Notes: generated from the sequence alone by a model not told the origin. A DNA stretch of 40,031 nucleotides from Planctomycetota bacterium (GCA_024276705.1 JAJRWS010000095.1:1-40031); one strand, 5' to 3'. Numbered from the stretch's first letter, positions 24,593 through 34,900 are shown. Translations and numbers: made by a program.

Positions 24593-26845
24593 ATGTCTAC
24601 CCTGGCCGACAGCATTGTTTCCAGTTCCGCCCGTCGGCTGGCGATCCGCAAACGGCCCGACTTGCAGGGCCGCAAGCAACGTTATCAGGGCCGTGTTTAC
24701 TGGGTCGTCAAGGAACCGGTTGGCCTGCAGTATTTTCGTTTTGAGGAGGAGGAATACGCGATCCTGCAGATGCTCGATGGCCATGCGAGCCTGGAAGAGA
24801 TCGCCGAACGGTTTGAAGCGGAGTTTCCACCGCAAACCATTCGAGTCGAGGAATTGCAGAATTTTATCGGCATGTTGCACCGCAGTGGTCTGGTCCTTTC
24901 CGACACGGCGGGGCAGGGTGTCCAGTTAAAAAAGAAACGAGACGAGCGCCGCCGCAAGGAGTTGCTCGGCGCGATGGGCAACATCTTATCGTTTCGTTTC
25001 AAAGGGTTCGACCCGGAGCGGATTCTCAATGGGCTCTACCCGTATGTCCGCTGGTTTTTTACCATGCCGGCCCTGTTGATCTGTTGTTTGTTGGCCCTCA
25101 CGGCGCTGACCCTGGTGATGGTGCAGTTCCACGAATTTCAATCGCGATTGCCCTCCTTTCAGAATTTCTTTGCCGCCCAGAATTGGCTCCTGCTGGCGAC
25201 CGTGCTGGGCGTGACCAAGGTGGTGCACGAATTTGGCCATGGCCTTTCATGCAAGCATTTTGGCGGCGAGTGCCATGAGATGGGCGTCATGTTCCTGGTG
25301 CTGACACCCTGTCTTTACTGCAATGTGTCCGACTCCTGGATGCTGCCCAATCGGTGGCACCGGGCGGCCATCGGCGCGGCGGGCATGTACGTGGAAGTGG
25401 TCATCGCTTCGATCTGCACGTTTGTGTGGTGGTTCAGCGAACCTGGGTGGCTGAATTATATTTGCCTCAACGTGATGTTCGTCAGTTCGGTAAGCACGAT
25501 TCTGTTCAACGCCAACCCGTTGTTGCGCTACGACGGCTACTACATCCTCAGCGACATCTTGGAGATCCCCAATTTACGCCAGAAGGCCAGTTCGATTCTC
25601 AACCGCAAACTGGCCTGGTGGTGCCTGGGCTTGGAGGAGCAGGAAGATCCCTTCCTGCCCAAACGTCATCAGTTGCTCTTTGCGTTTTACACGGTAGCCT
25701 CTTTCTTCTACCGGTGGTTCATCCTATTGTCGATCTTATACTTCCTGAACAAAGTGTTCGAGCCGTATGGTCTGAAGGTGATCGGGCAAATGATCGCGCT
25801 CGCTTCACTGTACGGCCTGGTGGTCATGCCATTCTGGAAGGTGTACAAGTTTTTCCGGGTACCGGGGAGGTGGAGCAAAGTGAAACGCGTGCGCATGGTG
25901 ATGACTTTGTTGTTGTTAGGTGCCGTGGTGGGGGGCGTGCTATTCATCCCCTTGCCCTCCTCTGTGTGGTGTCTGTTTGTGCTGCAACCCCACAACGCGA
26001 CTTCGGTCTATGTCAAAGTCGAAGGCGTGCTGGAAGAGGTCCAAGTCAAAGAAAACGACACGGTCCAGCAGGGCGACTTGTTGGCAAGACTGTCCAATCT
26101 GGACCTGGAAATTGCCCAGGTCGAACTGGAAGGCCAGCGGGATTCCTATCGGACACAGTTAAACAGCCTCCAGCATAGCCGTTTTGGCGACACTCAAGCT
26201 GGAGTGGGTTCACAAATCATGGTTCTCCAGAAGCAACTGGAATCGGTCGAAGAGCAGCTACGGCAAAAACAGGACGACATGGAGCGACTGAAGCTGAAGG
26301 CACCCGTGGCGGGCAAGGTGATTGCGCCGCCTCAAGTGCGTGCTCCTGGTACCGATGCGCAAGTCGATTTGCCGACTTGGGCTGGCACGCCGCTCGATCC
26401 GGAAAACCTGGGCGCTACGTTGCTGCCGGAGGGGGCGGGCAGCCTGTTCTGCCAGATTGGCAATCCCAACGAGTGGGAAGCGGTATTGGTGATCGATCAG
26501 AACGACATCAATCTGGTGCAAGATGGGCAGGAAGTGCGGATGATGTTCGACGAGTCACCTTACCATGTCTATATCAGCCGGATTGCATCCAAAGCATCCG
26601 ATGCGATGCAATCGGTCCCGCCCCAATTGGCCAGCACTTCGGGCGGGCCGCTGCCCGCCCAGGCCGATCCCGATGGGGTCGTCCGGCCGCTCAGTACGTC
26701 GTATCAAGCCATCGTGCGACTGGATAACCAAACCGGCTTGCTCCGCAATGGGCTGATCGGCCAGGCGCGGGTAAAAACCGACCCACGCACCCTGGCCAGC
26801 CGGCTTTACCGTTACCTGAGCCGAACCTTCAATTTTGAATTGTAG
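24593..26845 (+). CDS. PqqD-like / site-2 protease (M50) / HlyD fusion membrane protein
   Basis: 750 residues from ATG 24593. Residues 15-110 resemble a PqqD-type winged-helix domain (GRVYWVVKEPVGLQYFRFEE, EYAILQMLDGHASLEEIAER), the fold used as a RiPP recognition element. A multi-span membrane region from about 145 carries the zinc-protease motif HEFGH at 212-216 and NPLLRYDGYY at 308-317, with D314 as the likely third ligand. After further spans to about 460 comes a HlyD-like adaptor (VYVKVEGVLEEVQVKENDTV, coiled coil at about 505-565, LKAPVAGKVIAPP). Related proteins are annotated as peptide zinc metalloproteases (YydH-like). Predicted: intramembrane processing of a peptide or export across the inner membrane. 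Third gene of the 21282-26845 set. Confidence 0.88.
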   Translation: MSTLADSIVSSSARRLAIRKRPDLQGRKQRYQGRVYWVVKEPVGLQYFRFEEEEYAILQMLDGHASLEEIAERFEAEFPPQTIRVEELQNFIGMLHRSGLVLSDTAGQGVQLKKKRDERRRKELLGAMGNILSFRFKGFDPERILNGLYPYVRWFFTMPALLICCLLALTALTLVMVQFHEFQSRLPSFQNFFAAQNWLLLATVLGVTKVVHEFGHGLSCKHFGGECHEMGVMFLVLTPCLYCNVSDSWMLPNRWHRAAIGAAGMYVEVVIASICTFVWWFSEPGWLNYICLNVMFVSSVSTILFNANPLLRYDGYYILSDILEIPNLRQKASSILNRKLAWWCLGLEEQEDPFLPKRHQLLFAFYTVASFFYRWFILLSILYFLNKVFEPYGLKVIGQMIALASLYGLVVMPFWKVYKFFRVPGRWSKVKRVRMVMTLLLLGAVVGGVLFIPLPSSVWCLFVLQPHNATSVYVKVEGVLEEVQVKENDTVQQGDLLARLSNLDLEIAQVELEGQRDSYRTQLNSLQHSRFGDTQAGVGSQIMVLQKQLESVEEQLRQKQDDMERLKLKAPVAGKVIAPPQVRAPGTDAQVDLPTWAGTPLDPENLGATLLPEGAGSLFCQIGNPNEWEAVLVIDQNDINLVQDGQEVRMMFDESPYHVYISRIASKASDAMQSVPPQLASTSGGPLPAQADPDGVVRPLSTSYQAIVRLDNQTGLLRNGLIGQARVKTDPRTLASRLYRYLSRTFNFEL

Positions 26846-27233
26846 CGAAGCATGGTACAATCGAGGCTGAAACTCCCATGGAGAGATGGGATCTCCAGCG
26901 AGGAGGTAAGGATCGGTCAATCAATAGCTGTCGTTTTTGGACGCAGAAATCACTTCTCTTGAGAGAATCAATAAATTTACTGATCGTACAGGTAAGAAAC
27001 ATGTTCTTCATAGTCCCACTGCATGAGTTCCAAATCGAACCTAACCCAATTCACCACAATACGTTAGCGGTACAGTGTTTCGACCGGAGCGCAAACTAAA
27101 AAAAGGTTTAGAACACTAATCCGCGCTAATCTGCGCTAATGAAGATCTAATAGGATTGGAAGATACTAAGGTGACGAATTGTCTCAAAAAAGCCTAACCC
27201 GGATTCGGTGTCCACTGCTTTGTCCTGGGCAGC
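26846..27233. other. 388-bp spacer with a small hairpin and a dispersed repeat
   Basis: No gene is convincing here; a 73-codon plus-strand frame at 26878-27099 lacks a ribosome-binding site and protein-like composition. A short stem (TCCCAT/ATGGGA at about 26875-26892) lies just after the protease gene and could mark its 3' end. The 37-bp repeat at 27101-27137 is listed separately. Confidence 0.5.
27101..27137 (+). repeat. 37-bp dispersed repeat, copy 1 ('ctaatctgcg' type)
   Basis: AAAAGGTTTAGAACACTAAT and the following 17 bases, ending CTAATCTGCGCT, match the reverse complement of 37797-37833 with two differences. The core belongs to the widespread 'aatctgcg(t)taatctgcg' family of short intergenic repeats found in several bacterial phyla. 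Confidence 0.8.
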
Positions 27234-28619
27234 ATGTTTGTCCTGCTTGCCGTAGCCGGCCCTGCGGCTGAGGCCCAAACGCGGCCCGCGGATTTCGGCA
27301 AACAGTGGGTGCGCAGTCATCCCTTCATGATTTCGGGTCTCAATCAGCGGGCGGTCCATCTGGACGTCGACGAATACCGGGCGGCGGGACTCAATACGTT
27401 GTCGGCCTGGTGGGATAGCACGGCGGCCCAAACAGCGATAGCCGCCGCGGGCGACTTGCCGTGGCACGCGCACGTGGAAACCCGATATGGTCTGGCAAGG
27501 GCGCTGAACAAGATCGATCAGATTGGCCAGTCGGCGGGCGGGACCGGCTGGTTGATCCAGGATGAGCCTCCGCTTGAGGAGTTGCCACGGGTTGCCGAGG
27601 CGATCGATTATGTCAAGCAAAACTATCCCGGCATGCTGGCCTACACGAATGTCGACAACTGGTCGAACTTCTATCTCGATCGGCTCATCGAGACCGTCGG
27701 GCCCGATTTGCTGATGTTCGATCGCTATCCCTTCACGGAGGATCGGCCGGTCAAGCTGACTCAATACTACGTGCCCCTGATGGCGATTCGTGCCAAGGCG
27801 TTGGTCCATGACATGCCCTACTGGACCTACATTCAGGCCTTCGAAGACAACAGTAGGCGCCTGCCGAGTGAATCGGAATTGCGCATGCAGGTCTTCACGA
27901 GTCTCACGGCCGGCTACACGGGTATCTCTTACTTCGGCTACCAATTTCGTCCGGACGAATTCACCGGCATGCACGATCCCGCGGGCCATCCCACCGCACT
28001 GTACGAAGATGCCGCCAGGCTTGGGCCGGAGATTGAGTCGCTTGGTCAGTCCTTGCGTTTTTTAACGAGTACCGATTTGCGCTACGTGCCAGGCAGGGCC
28101 GTCTACCCGGGGGGCGAATTGGATAATCGCACGCCGCGCGTATTGACGGCCTGGTCGGAACAGGCTGGCGGTGATCCGCATCTGGTGGCCGTGGGGATCG
28201 ACCATTCGGCACCGGACAGTCTTGGCCGGGAAAAGAACGGATTGATCGGTTTTTTCAGGGACGACCAGGATCAGGCCTATTTTATGATCACCAACGAAAC
28301 GCAGCGGATCGATGCGTCGGCCGCGGCGACCAGCCTGACATTTTTCATCGATTTTGACGACACGATCGACCAGTTGCTGATGCTCAACCGGTTGACCGGA
28401 TTGGCCGAAGTCGTGCCGCTGAAGGATCATCGACTGACGGTCATCTTGCCGGGCGGGACCGGCAACCTTTACAAATACGATACGGGCCCTTTTGCGGGGC
28501 TGCCGGTCCCCGAACCGACTGCTCTGGGTTTGCTGCTGCTGGCTGGTTGGGTGAGTTGCGGAGCAAGTCGACGTTCGGGTAGGTTGCAGGTAGCCGCTCA
28601 CGGCCGGAGGTCGTGTTAG
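27234..28619 (+). CDS. PEP-CTERM protein with TIM-barrel glycosidase-like domain
   Basis: 461 residues from ATG 27234. The signal peptide is unusually short (MFVLLAVAGPAAEAQ); the frame is open only 12 codons further upstream and lacks another start, so the true N-terminus may be lost or use a weak start. The body looks like a beta/alpha-barrel hydrolase-like protein: YRAAGLNTLSAWWDS, GGTGWLIQDEPPLEELPRVA, PDLLMFDRYPF, TSLTAGYTGISYFGYQF and a beta-rich C-terminal part (AYFMITNETQR). The end is a PEP-CTERM signal: PEPTALGLLLLAGWV, then RRSGR. Its plan resembles the gene at 30049 on the opposite strand. Likely surface-anchored and active on glycans; the catalytic residues are not certain. Confidence 0.8.
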   Translation: MFVLLAVAGPAAEAQTRPADFGKQWVRSHPFMISGLNQRAVHLDVDEYRAAGLNTLSAWWDSTAAQTAIAAAGDLPWHAHVETRYGLARALNKIDQIGQSAGGTGWLIQDEPPLEELPRVAEAIDYVKQNYPGMLAYTNVDNWSNFYLDRLIETVGPDLLMFDRYPFTEDRPVKLTQYYVPLMAIRAKALVHDMPYWTYIQAFEDNSRRLPSESELRMQVFTSLTAGYTGISYFGYQFRPDEFTGMHDPAGHPTALYEDAARLGPEIESLGQSLRFLTSTDLRYVPGRAVYPGGELDNRTPRVLTAWSEQAGGDPHLVAVGIDHSAPDSLGREKNGLIGFFRDDQDQAYFMITNETQRIDASAAATSLTFFIDFDDTIDQLLMLNRLTGLAEVVPLKDHRLTVILPGGTGNLYKYDTGPFAGLPVPEPTALGLLLLAGWVSCGASRRSGRLQVAAHGRRSC

Positions 28620-28624
28620 GCTAT

Positions 28625-29066
28625 TCTTAATCTTAATCTTAATCTTAATCCAATACGGCCTCAATCACCCGTATATCCATGTCACGCATCGCGGCTAGGA
28701 GAATTGGATCGAATTCCCGCCGACCAACAACCATAGCGAACAGCAGGTGCGTCACTGTGTGATCGACCGCCGCATTACTCAGGGGACTCGCAGCGAAGTG
28801 GGCCAGCGTTATCACGAACGGATGTGGACCGCAATTGCCTCTTGCGGTAAGCAGGGACGCAGCTTCTTCCACTTTCTTCACGAATCGGTCGCTGCCGAGC
28901 TCTCAGGCGGCGGGCCACCCCGGCTACTGCCGGAGTGAGCGGAATTCCGGATGCTCCACCCTGCATGGGTGATCCTAGTCGGTAGCCCTGGGACCTCCAT
29001 GGACAATGCGCGGTCGGGGATTAAGATTAAGATTAAGATTAAGAGTAAGATTAAGAGTAAGATTAA
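28625..29066. repeat. Inverted hexanucleotide arrays (TCTTAA / GATTAA) bounding a 370-bp segment
   Basis: Four TCTTAA units at 28625-28650 face eight GATTAA/GAGTAA units at 29019-29066 in reverse-complement orientation. The 368 bp enclosed has higher GC content and no recognisable gene; a 78-codon minus-strand frame (28645-28881) begins in it but ends in the array. The arrangement (array - segment - inverted array) looks like a small mobile or recombined unit, or the ends of a folded RNA. Confidence 0.75.
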
Positions 29067-29202
29067 GAACGGGAAATAACGGTCTTATGCCGTGAACGCT
29101 TACGGTTGCAGCCTACCAGGCGAGCCCGCTAGTATCGCCTGAAATTACTGATACGAAACGATTCATTGAACGGTATGGCGGCTAACCCAGGGAGGTGAAG
29201 CG

Positions 29203-30042
29203 ATGTTAAGAAGTAAGACCTCGATTGCAAGACAGATAGTTTTTTCCGCCAGGCGTGGCCAGGCAACCGGCGTGCTGACGCTTTGGTGTTTACTCTACGT
29301 TGGGATTTGCACCCTTCCTGGTGTGGCCGAGGCGGCAGCCCCGGCGGAAGATGGAGTGCATTTTCGCGTGCTTGTGTTTTCCCGCACGGTCGGGTTTCGG
29401 CATGATTCCATTCCCGCGGGCATTCAGGCAGCTCAAGAACTTGGCGACCAGCACCATTTTGGTGTCGACGCAACTGAGGATCCGGCCCTTTTTACCGCCG
29501 AGAACCTCAACAAGTACCAGGTCGTGGTCTTCATGAACACGACCGGCGACGTGCTCGATGACAAGCAGCAATACGCGTTTGAAAATTTCATCCGGCAAGG
29601 CCGCGGCTACGTCGGGGTCCACTCGGCTTCCGACACCGAATACGATTGGCCCTGGTACGGCAAGCTGGTGGGGGCCTATTTCGCCAGCCACCCCCGCATC
29701 CAGCAGGCCGAATTGGATGTACTCGACCATCGCCACCCAGCGACCTCATTTCTGCCCGACCGGTGGCAGCGGCGCGACGAATGGTACAACTTCCGGCAGG
29801 CTCCCTCGGGCGTGCAGGTGCTGCTCAAGTTGGACACCGACTCCTACCAGGGTTCGACCCTGGCCGGCAACCATCCGGCCGCCTGGTACCACGCTTACGA
29901 TGGGGGGCGGGCCTTTTACACGGCGGGTGGGCATACTATCGAGTCGTACTCCGAGCCCCGTTTTCGCCAGCATTTACTGGGTGGAATTACCTGGGCAGCC
30001 GGCTACCCGGTCGTGCCCCCGGCCAGTGTCAAGCAACCGTAG
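29203..30042 (+). CDS. ThuA-domain protein, exported
   Basis: 279 residues; GGGAGGTGA lies 6-14 bp before the ATG. The signal sequence spans about 1-44 (GVLTLWCLLYVGICTLPGVAEA), with a long basic n-region. The ThuA (trehalose utilisation, class I glutamine-amidotransferase-like) domain fills the rest: RVLVFSRTVGFRHDSIPAG, YQVVVFMNTTGDVLDD, FIRQGRGYVGVHSASDTEYD, HPAAWYHAYDGGRAFYTAGGH. Planctomycetes have many secreted ThuA proteins linked to sugar metabolism; the substrate is unknown. It converges on the next gene with only 6 bp between the stop codons. Confidence 0.92.
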   Translation: MLRSKTSIARQIVFSARRGQATGVLTLWCLLYVGICTLPGVAEAAAPAEDGVHFRVLVFSRTVGFRHDSIPAGIQAAQELGDQHHFGVDATEDPALFTAENLNKYQVVVFMNTTGDVLDDKQQYAFENFIRQGRGYVGVHSASDTEYDWPWYGKLVGAYFASHPRIQQAELDVLDHRHPATSFLPDRWQRRDEWYNFRQAPSGVQVLLKLDTDSYQGSTLAGNHPAAWYHAYDGGRAFYTAGGHTIESYSEPRFRQHLLGGITWAAGYPVVPPASVKQP

Positions 30043-30048
30043 GCTAAA

Positions 30049-31497
30049 CTAACGCTCGACGAGAACGACAGCCGCGGTGTGGCTTGGTATTTGCACGGCC
30101 AGGGCGCCATGTTCAACGTGTGGCGACGGCAGGTTGCAACCGGTCTGGTCGCCGACGATCGAGGCGGTCATCCCGTCGAGTTCGCCGAGTCCCTCGAGCC
30201 GTACGACCAGCCCTTCGGTATGTTCGTTAACAACCAGCAGGTAGTGCCGCTGGCCCACCTTTTTGGCCAGCACGCGCGGCGGCCGGTCGACCGAGCCCAT
30301 GGTCGGCTCGAACGCGGCTGTTACGGACAGCTTCGCGTCGCGCGCGGCCCAGACTTCGCCAAGTGTCGCCGCTTCCTCAACGACCTCTTTGAGTTCGTGC
30401 CAGAATTTGGGCGGCTTCTGAGCGTAGTTGACTCCCCAATAGAGAACGCCCCGTGCCCCGCGGACGATGGCGTCGTACAGCATGAAACGGGACTCTTGTT
30501 GTGTCGGGCGGCGGCCGGCCGCCGCCGGCAGGTCCTCATCTTTGCGAATGTCCTGCCAGCCGAATCCCTGCAAGACCATCCAGGCCGGCCGATTTCCGCG
30601 CAGATGCAGAAAACGCTCGGTGTAGTCGCCGACCGACGAAAGCTGCCGGTTCCGCAGGTCACTGTGCCCATTCGATTTGCCGAATGGTACCGGGTAGATG
30701 TCGCAGCCGACGATATCGGCCGCTTCGGCGTAGCGCTCGAGATCGGTGGTCGTGTTGCGTGGGGCATAGTTCATCCAGACGGGCCGCCCGTCGATTCGAT
30801 GCAAGGTTCGGTATCCGCGCAGAAGCTGCTCGCGCAACTGTTCGGCGGCGGCCGGAGCCCGGCTCATTTGGATATCCGGGTTCTGCTCGGGGGCACCCAA
30901 TAGCTGCCGAATTTTACGATCGAGGGCCTCGGCGGCCAACCAATCGGCCCGCGCCCGGGCCGCTGTTTTTTTATCCATCAAGGCGCGAATCGAGCTTGCA
31001 TCCTTCCCCGCCTTTTCGAGCTTGCGCACCCGTTCCGCCAGCAACGCCCGCCCGGCGGCAAGTTTCTGCAGCCTCAGGTACCAGGTGTTCCACAGCGCTT
31101 CGTCGGGAACCTCCCAGACGGCCAGGGCCGGATGGTCCAGGAGCGGTCGCACCAGATTCTCAAGTTGTTTCTGCCCCTCGTCGTTGGCCGGTGAAATTTT
31201 CGCCCCAAGTGGTATCCAGGCCAGCAGACCCTGGCCGGCAACCGCATCGAGGGCTGCCCGGTCCGCTCCACTCCGGACCAGGTTGAATCCTGCTTGATGC
31301 AATTCGGCCAGCCCCGCGGTCGTCTTGGGGTTCCAGTAGCTGCCCAGGACAAAGATCCGTTCTCCTGCGACCACCAACATTCCGTCGTCGTCCAGTTTAG
31401 GAGTCGGCACGGCACCGGTGGCTGCCGTGACCATGGAGCCGAGTTGCAAGACAGCAACGCCGAAGAGAAATACAAAAGGCCGCTGGGTTGCGCGCAT
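30049..31497 (-). CDS. Exported glycoside-hydrolase-like TIM-barrel protein
   Basis: 482 residues with a signal peptide (about 1-26, FVFLFGVAVLQLGSMVTA). The body begins LVVAGERIFVLGSYWNP and continues in a beta/alpha-barrel pattern typical of GH-A clan-like proteins: AGFNLVRSGADRAALDAVAG, HPALAVWEVPDEALW (an acid-base candidate in the 'PDE' segment), RPVWMNYAPRN, DIVGCDIYPVPFG, GNRPAWMVLQGFGWQDIR, ARGVLYWGVNYAQKPP. A charged helical insert lies at about 145-205. A beta-sandwich-like end follows (RHYLLVVNEHTEGLVVRLEG). The exact GH family is not recognisable by eye. It has no PEP-CTERM tail, unlike the gene at 27234. Confidence 0.8.
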   Translation of the reverse strand: MRATQRPFVFLFGVAVLQLGSMVTAATGAVPTPKLDDDGMLVVAGERIFVLGSYWNPKTTAGLAELHQAGFNLVRSGADRAALDAVAGQGLLAWIPLGAKISPANDEGQKQLENLVRPLLDHPALAVWEVPDEALWNTWYLRLQKLAAGRALLAERVRKLEKAGKDASSIRALMDKKTAARARADWLAAEALDRKIRQLLGAPEQNPDIQMSRAPAAAEQLREQLLRGYRTLHRIDGRPVWMNYAPRNTTTDLERYAEAADIVGCDIYPVPFGKSNGHSDLRNRQLSSVGDYTERFLHLRGNRPAWMVLQGFGWQDIRKDEDLPAAAGRRPTQQESRFMLYDAIVRGARGVLYWGVNYAQKPPKFWHELKEVVEEAATLGEVWAARDAKLSVTAAFEPTMGSVDRPPRVLAKKVGQRHYLLVVNEHTEGLVVRLEGLGELDGMTASIVGDQTGCNLPSPHVEHGALAVQIPSHTAAVVLVER

Positions 31498-31959
31498 CGA
31501 TAGGGTCCTGGGTAAAAGGCACGTTGCAATGGTAGTTTACCGTAATTGTGTGCGGCCCGCCTGTTCTCGCCCATGACGGGTTCACGGCTATGACGGACCT
31601 ATTCTATTTCAACCGCTTTCGTGACGGAATGGAAGGCTTGTTGTGTTCAGTCCAAGCGATCGTTTCAGCAGGAATTCGGTCGTTTCGGACGGAGCAATAA
31701 TTTCCGGTTTTTTGTTGACACTCTAGTTGGCGGTGAATAAACTGCACGGGCATTAGCGATATTAACGGTTGCGTGCGGGGCTACTTGCCAAGTGGCGTGT
31801 ACGCCGCGGTTGTCGGTGAAAGCCTGATTCTTTTCTGGTTAATTGGAGGGTTTTTCTGACCTGGTTGGTGGGCATGAGGCTTAATAGGGCACCGCCGCAT
31901 TGCCTGACAAGTGTATATTTAAAGTTAGACCTCCAGCATTTGAAGGAAGAGAGAATTTC
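31498..31959. promoter_or_regulatory. Gene-free leader of the polyprotein gene with a candidate sigma-70 promoter
   Basis: 462 bp without a gene. TTGACA at 31715-31720 and TAAACT at 31737-31742 (16-bp spacing) form a fair -35/-10 pair, about 218 bp upstream of the ATG at 31960, implying a long leader. The assignment is by consensus only, and planctomycete promoters are poorly characterised. Nothing else structured was recognised here. Confidence 0.3.
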
Positions 31960-34900
31960 ATGCAAAGTACAACCAATCGGCCAGGCTCCTTAAATCACAA
32001 GAGTTTTCTTGTCGTTGCCGTCGTGTGCGTTTGGGCGGGGCAAGCTCTCGCGGACACAACCGTGTGGAACTTCACCGGCGGTAATTTTACGCCCGAGGCG
32101 GGCGGTGTCGGCACCATGGAATTTTTCAATGGCGACGCGACCTTTGGCACCTTCGGCAACGGCAACATCGGCGGCGGCTCGACCGGTGTTCTCAACTTCA
32201 CGGCTGCCACCCCCACCCAGGGCCTGCAGGTCACGCATAACTCCCCGGCCAACGGGGGCGGGGCCTTGGTGAATCAGTACACCCTGATCATGGATGTCAA
32301 CTTTTCCTCGCTTGCGGGCTACACTGCTCTCTATCAGACCGACATGCTCAACGAAAGCGACGGGGACTGGTTCATCAACTCTTCCGGCGGAATCGGTATC
32401 GGCGGCGACTACCAGGGCGACCTTTTTCCGTCGACCTGGTACCGGCTTGGCCTGGTTGTCGATTCGACCAGTTCCGGCAACAGCTACCGGAAGTACATCG
32501 ATGGCGTGGAAGTGGGGGTGCAGGGGGTGGCCGATACGATCGACGACCGCTGGGCGATCGACTCGTTTTTCCTGCTGTTGACCGATGAGAATGATGAAAC
32601 CAACGCAGGGTCCCTCAGCAGCGTCCTGTTTACCGACCGGCCGCTCAATGCGATTGAAATGGGGGTTCGCGGCGGCCCGACCGCCGATGGCATTCCGGCC
32701 ACGATAACGCTGCCGGTCTTGGAGATTGTCATAGACCGTGACAATGGCCAGATTCAGTTAGAGAATAACACCGGATTCGGGCAGGATATCAAGGGTTATT
32801 CGATTCTTTCGGCCGACGGCGCCTTGATCGAGGAAAACGCCTCGTTCTTTGCCGACACCGACTCGAACTGGATCCAGTTCACGGCGCCCGGGGCGACCGG
32901 CGACCTGAGTGAAGGCCATCTGACCACCGGCTCGATTGCCAACACAGCCTCGATTGATTTGGGCAACGCCTGGCTCCCGTACTACCGGGAGAGTGCCGAT
33001 ATCACGTTTGAATATCTCGATGGGACGGGTGCCCTGGTGACCGGAGCCGTCTCGTTCACCGGCAATGGCGGCTCGGCGTTCGCCCTGGCTGACCTGAATT
33101 TCGATGGCAACCTCGATGGCCAGGACTGGCTGGCTTACAAGGAGGGTCTGGGAGTCGATTTGAGCGGCCTGTCAGCCGCCCGGTCCTATCGGCAAGGCGA
33201 TCTGACCGCCGATGGCGCGAATGACTACGACGATTTTCTCGCCTTCAAGACGGCCTACGATGCGGTTAATGGAGGTGGGGCTTTCGCCGCCATGTTGGCT
33301 GCCGTACCGGAGCCGACTTCGATCGTGCTGTTGGCCCTGGCTGGCCTGTTCACCTTCGGTAGGAACCGGGCGGGTTGCATGAGGCTGTTTCTGGTGGCGA
33401 GCGTCATGGTCTTGCTGGGAAGCTGGCTGCCGGCTGGCCAGTTGCGGGCCCAACTGCCGACCCCCAGCGGACTATGGGAATTCAACAACCCGGCTGATTT
33501 GACCCAGGCAGCCATCGGTAACGATCTGGTTCTGGCCGGAAACAATGGTCCTGGAGCCCACACGGCCATTGCCGGGATTGGGGGCAGCGACGGAGCTGTC
33601 TCGATCGGAGTGGGCAGTTACTACCAGGCGACTCCGGGCATCGCGGCCAATGGCGGCGCGGGGGCCAATTTTGTCAATGAGTTTACGTTGATATATGACT
33701 TGAAATACCCCGCGTCGAGCGTGGGAAATTGGCGTGCCTTGTTCGCCACCAACAACGATGTGAGTGCCGGCGATGCCGACTATTTCATCCATCCGTCGGA
33801 CGAAAGTTGGGGGGTTGGTGATTTAGGTTACACGGACAACGCGGGCACGGGCGAGTTCTTCAGCAGCCCCGATACCTGGTACCGGGTGGTCATGGCGGTC
33901 AATCTCGACGACGACCCGAACGAAGCTTATTTCAACCTGTACATCGATGGAGTACTGACCGGCCAGCACAACGTGGGCAGTCTGGGCCTCGATGGCCGTT
34001 TTTCGCTCTATGCCAGCTCCGATCCAAATCCGATCATGCTCTTCTCGGGCGACAACGATGGCGAGGATGCCCAAATGCATTACTCCAACATCGCTATTTG
34101 GGATCGCCCGTTGACGCCATTCGAGATTACCGCCTTGGGTGGTCCCGATCCGGACGGTATCGACTTGAATGTGCCGGTCCCCGGCATCACGTTGCAGGTC
34201 AACACGACCACCGGCAACGTGACGATGCTCAACAACCGGGGTATCGACCTGCCCGAGGCGATCAATTTCTACGAGATCCTCAGCCCGGCCGGCGCGCTCA
34301 ATGCCACCGGCTGGAACAGCCTCGACGATCAGGGAACCGATTCGCTGGGCTCGGCAGATGGCCAAAGTTGGGATGAAGGAGGTGGCTCCGACGCGAACCT
34401 GTTGACCGAGGCTTTCCTGTTAGGCACGTCCCAGTTTAACGATGGCCGCTCGATCGACCTTGGCACGGCTTTCGATCCTTCCCAGTTCGGGCAGGGCCAG
34501 GACGGCGACCTGGAATTCTATTTTGGGATGGCCGATTCCGAGCAGCGGCTTGCGGGCAGGGTCGAGTATGTCTCGGGCGGATTCCTGTCGGCCGACTTCA
34601 ACACCGACACGTTTGTCGACGGCCAGGACCTGGCGATCTGGAATGCCAGTTTTGGGGTTGATGCCGGGGGTGACGCGGATTCCGACGGCGACTCCGACGG
34701 TAACGATTTCCTGACCTGGCAACTTCAACATACAGGTTCTCCGCTCGCCACGCCCGACGCGGTTGGGGTGCCCGAACCGCGGGCTTTCGGCCTGTTGCTT
34801 CTGGGGCTGGCGGGTCTGATTTTGCTGGCGGGTCAACGCACGGTGCTCGCAGGTCAACGTACGTGTCTGGTCAGGCAGCGGCCGGGACGCTTCACGCGCG

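Noticed and set aside
26878-27099. 73-codon frame after the protease gene
   Set aside because: No family features, and no conserved start context; it also ends next to a dispersed repeat.
28645-28881. 78-codon minus-strand frame inside the hexamer-bounded segment
   Set aside because: No ribosome-binding site, no recognisable family, and its end lies in the repeat array; kept only as part of the repeat entry.
31900-31959. Upstream ATG (31900) as the polyprotein start
   Set aside because: The added 20 residues precede the signal peptide and lack a ribosome-binding site, whereas ATG 31960 has GGAAGAGAG at suitable spacing.
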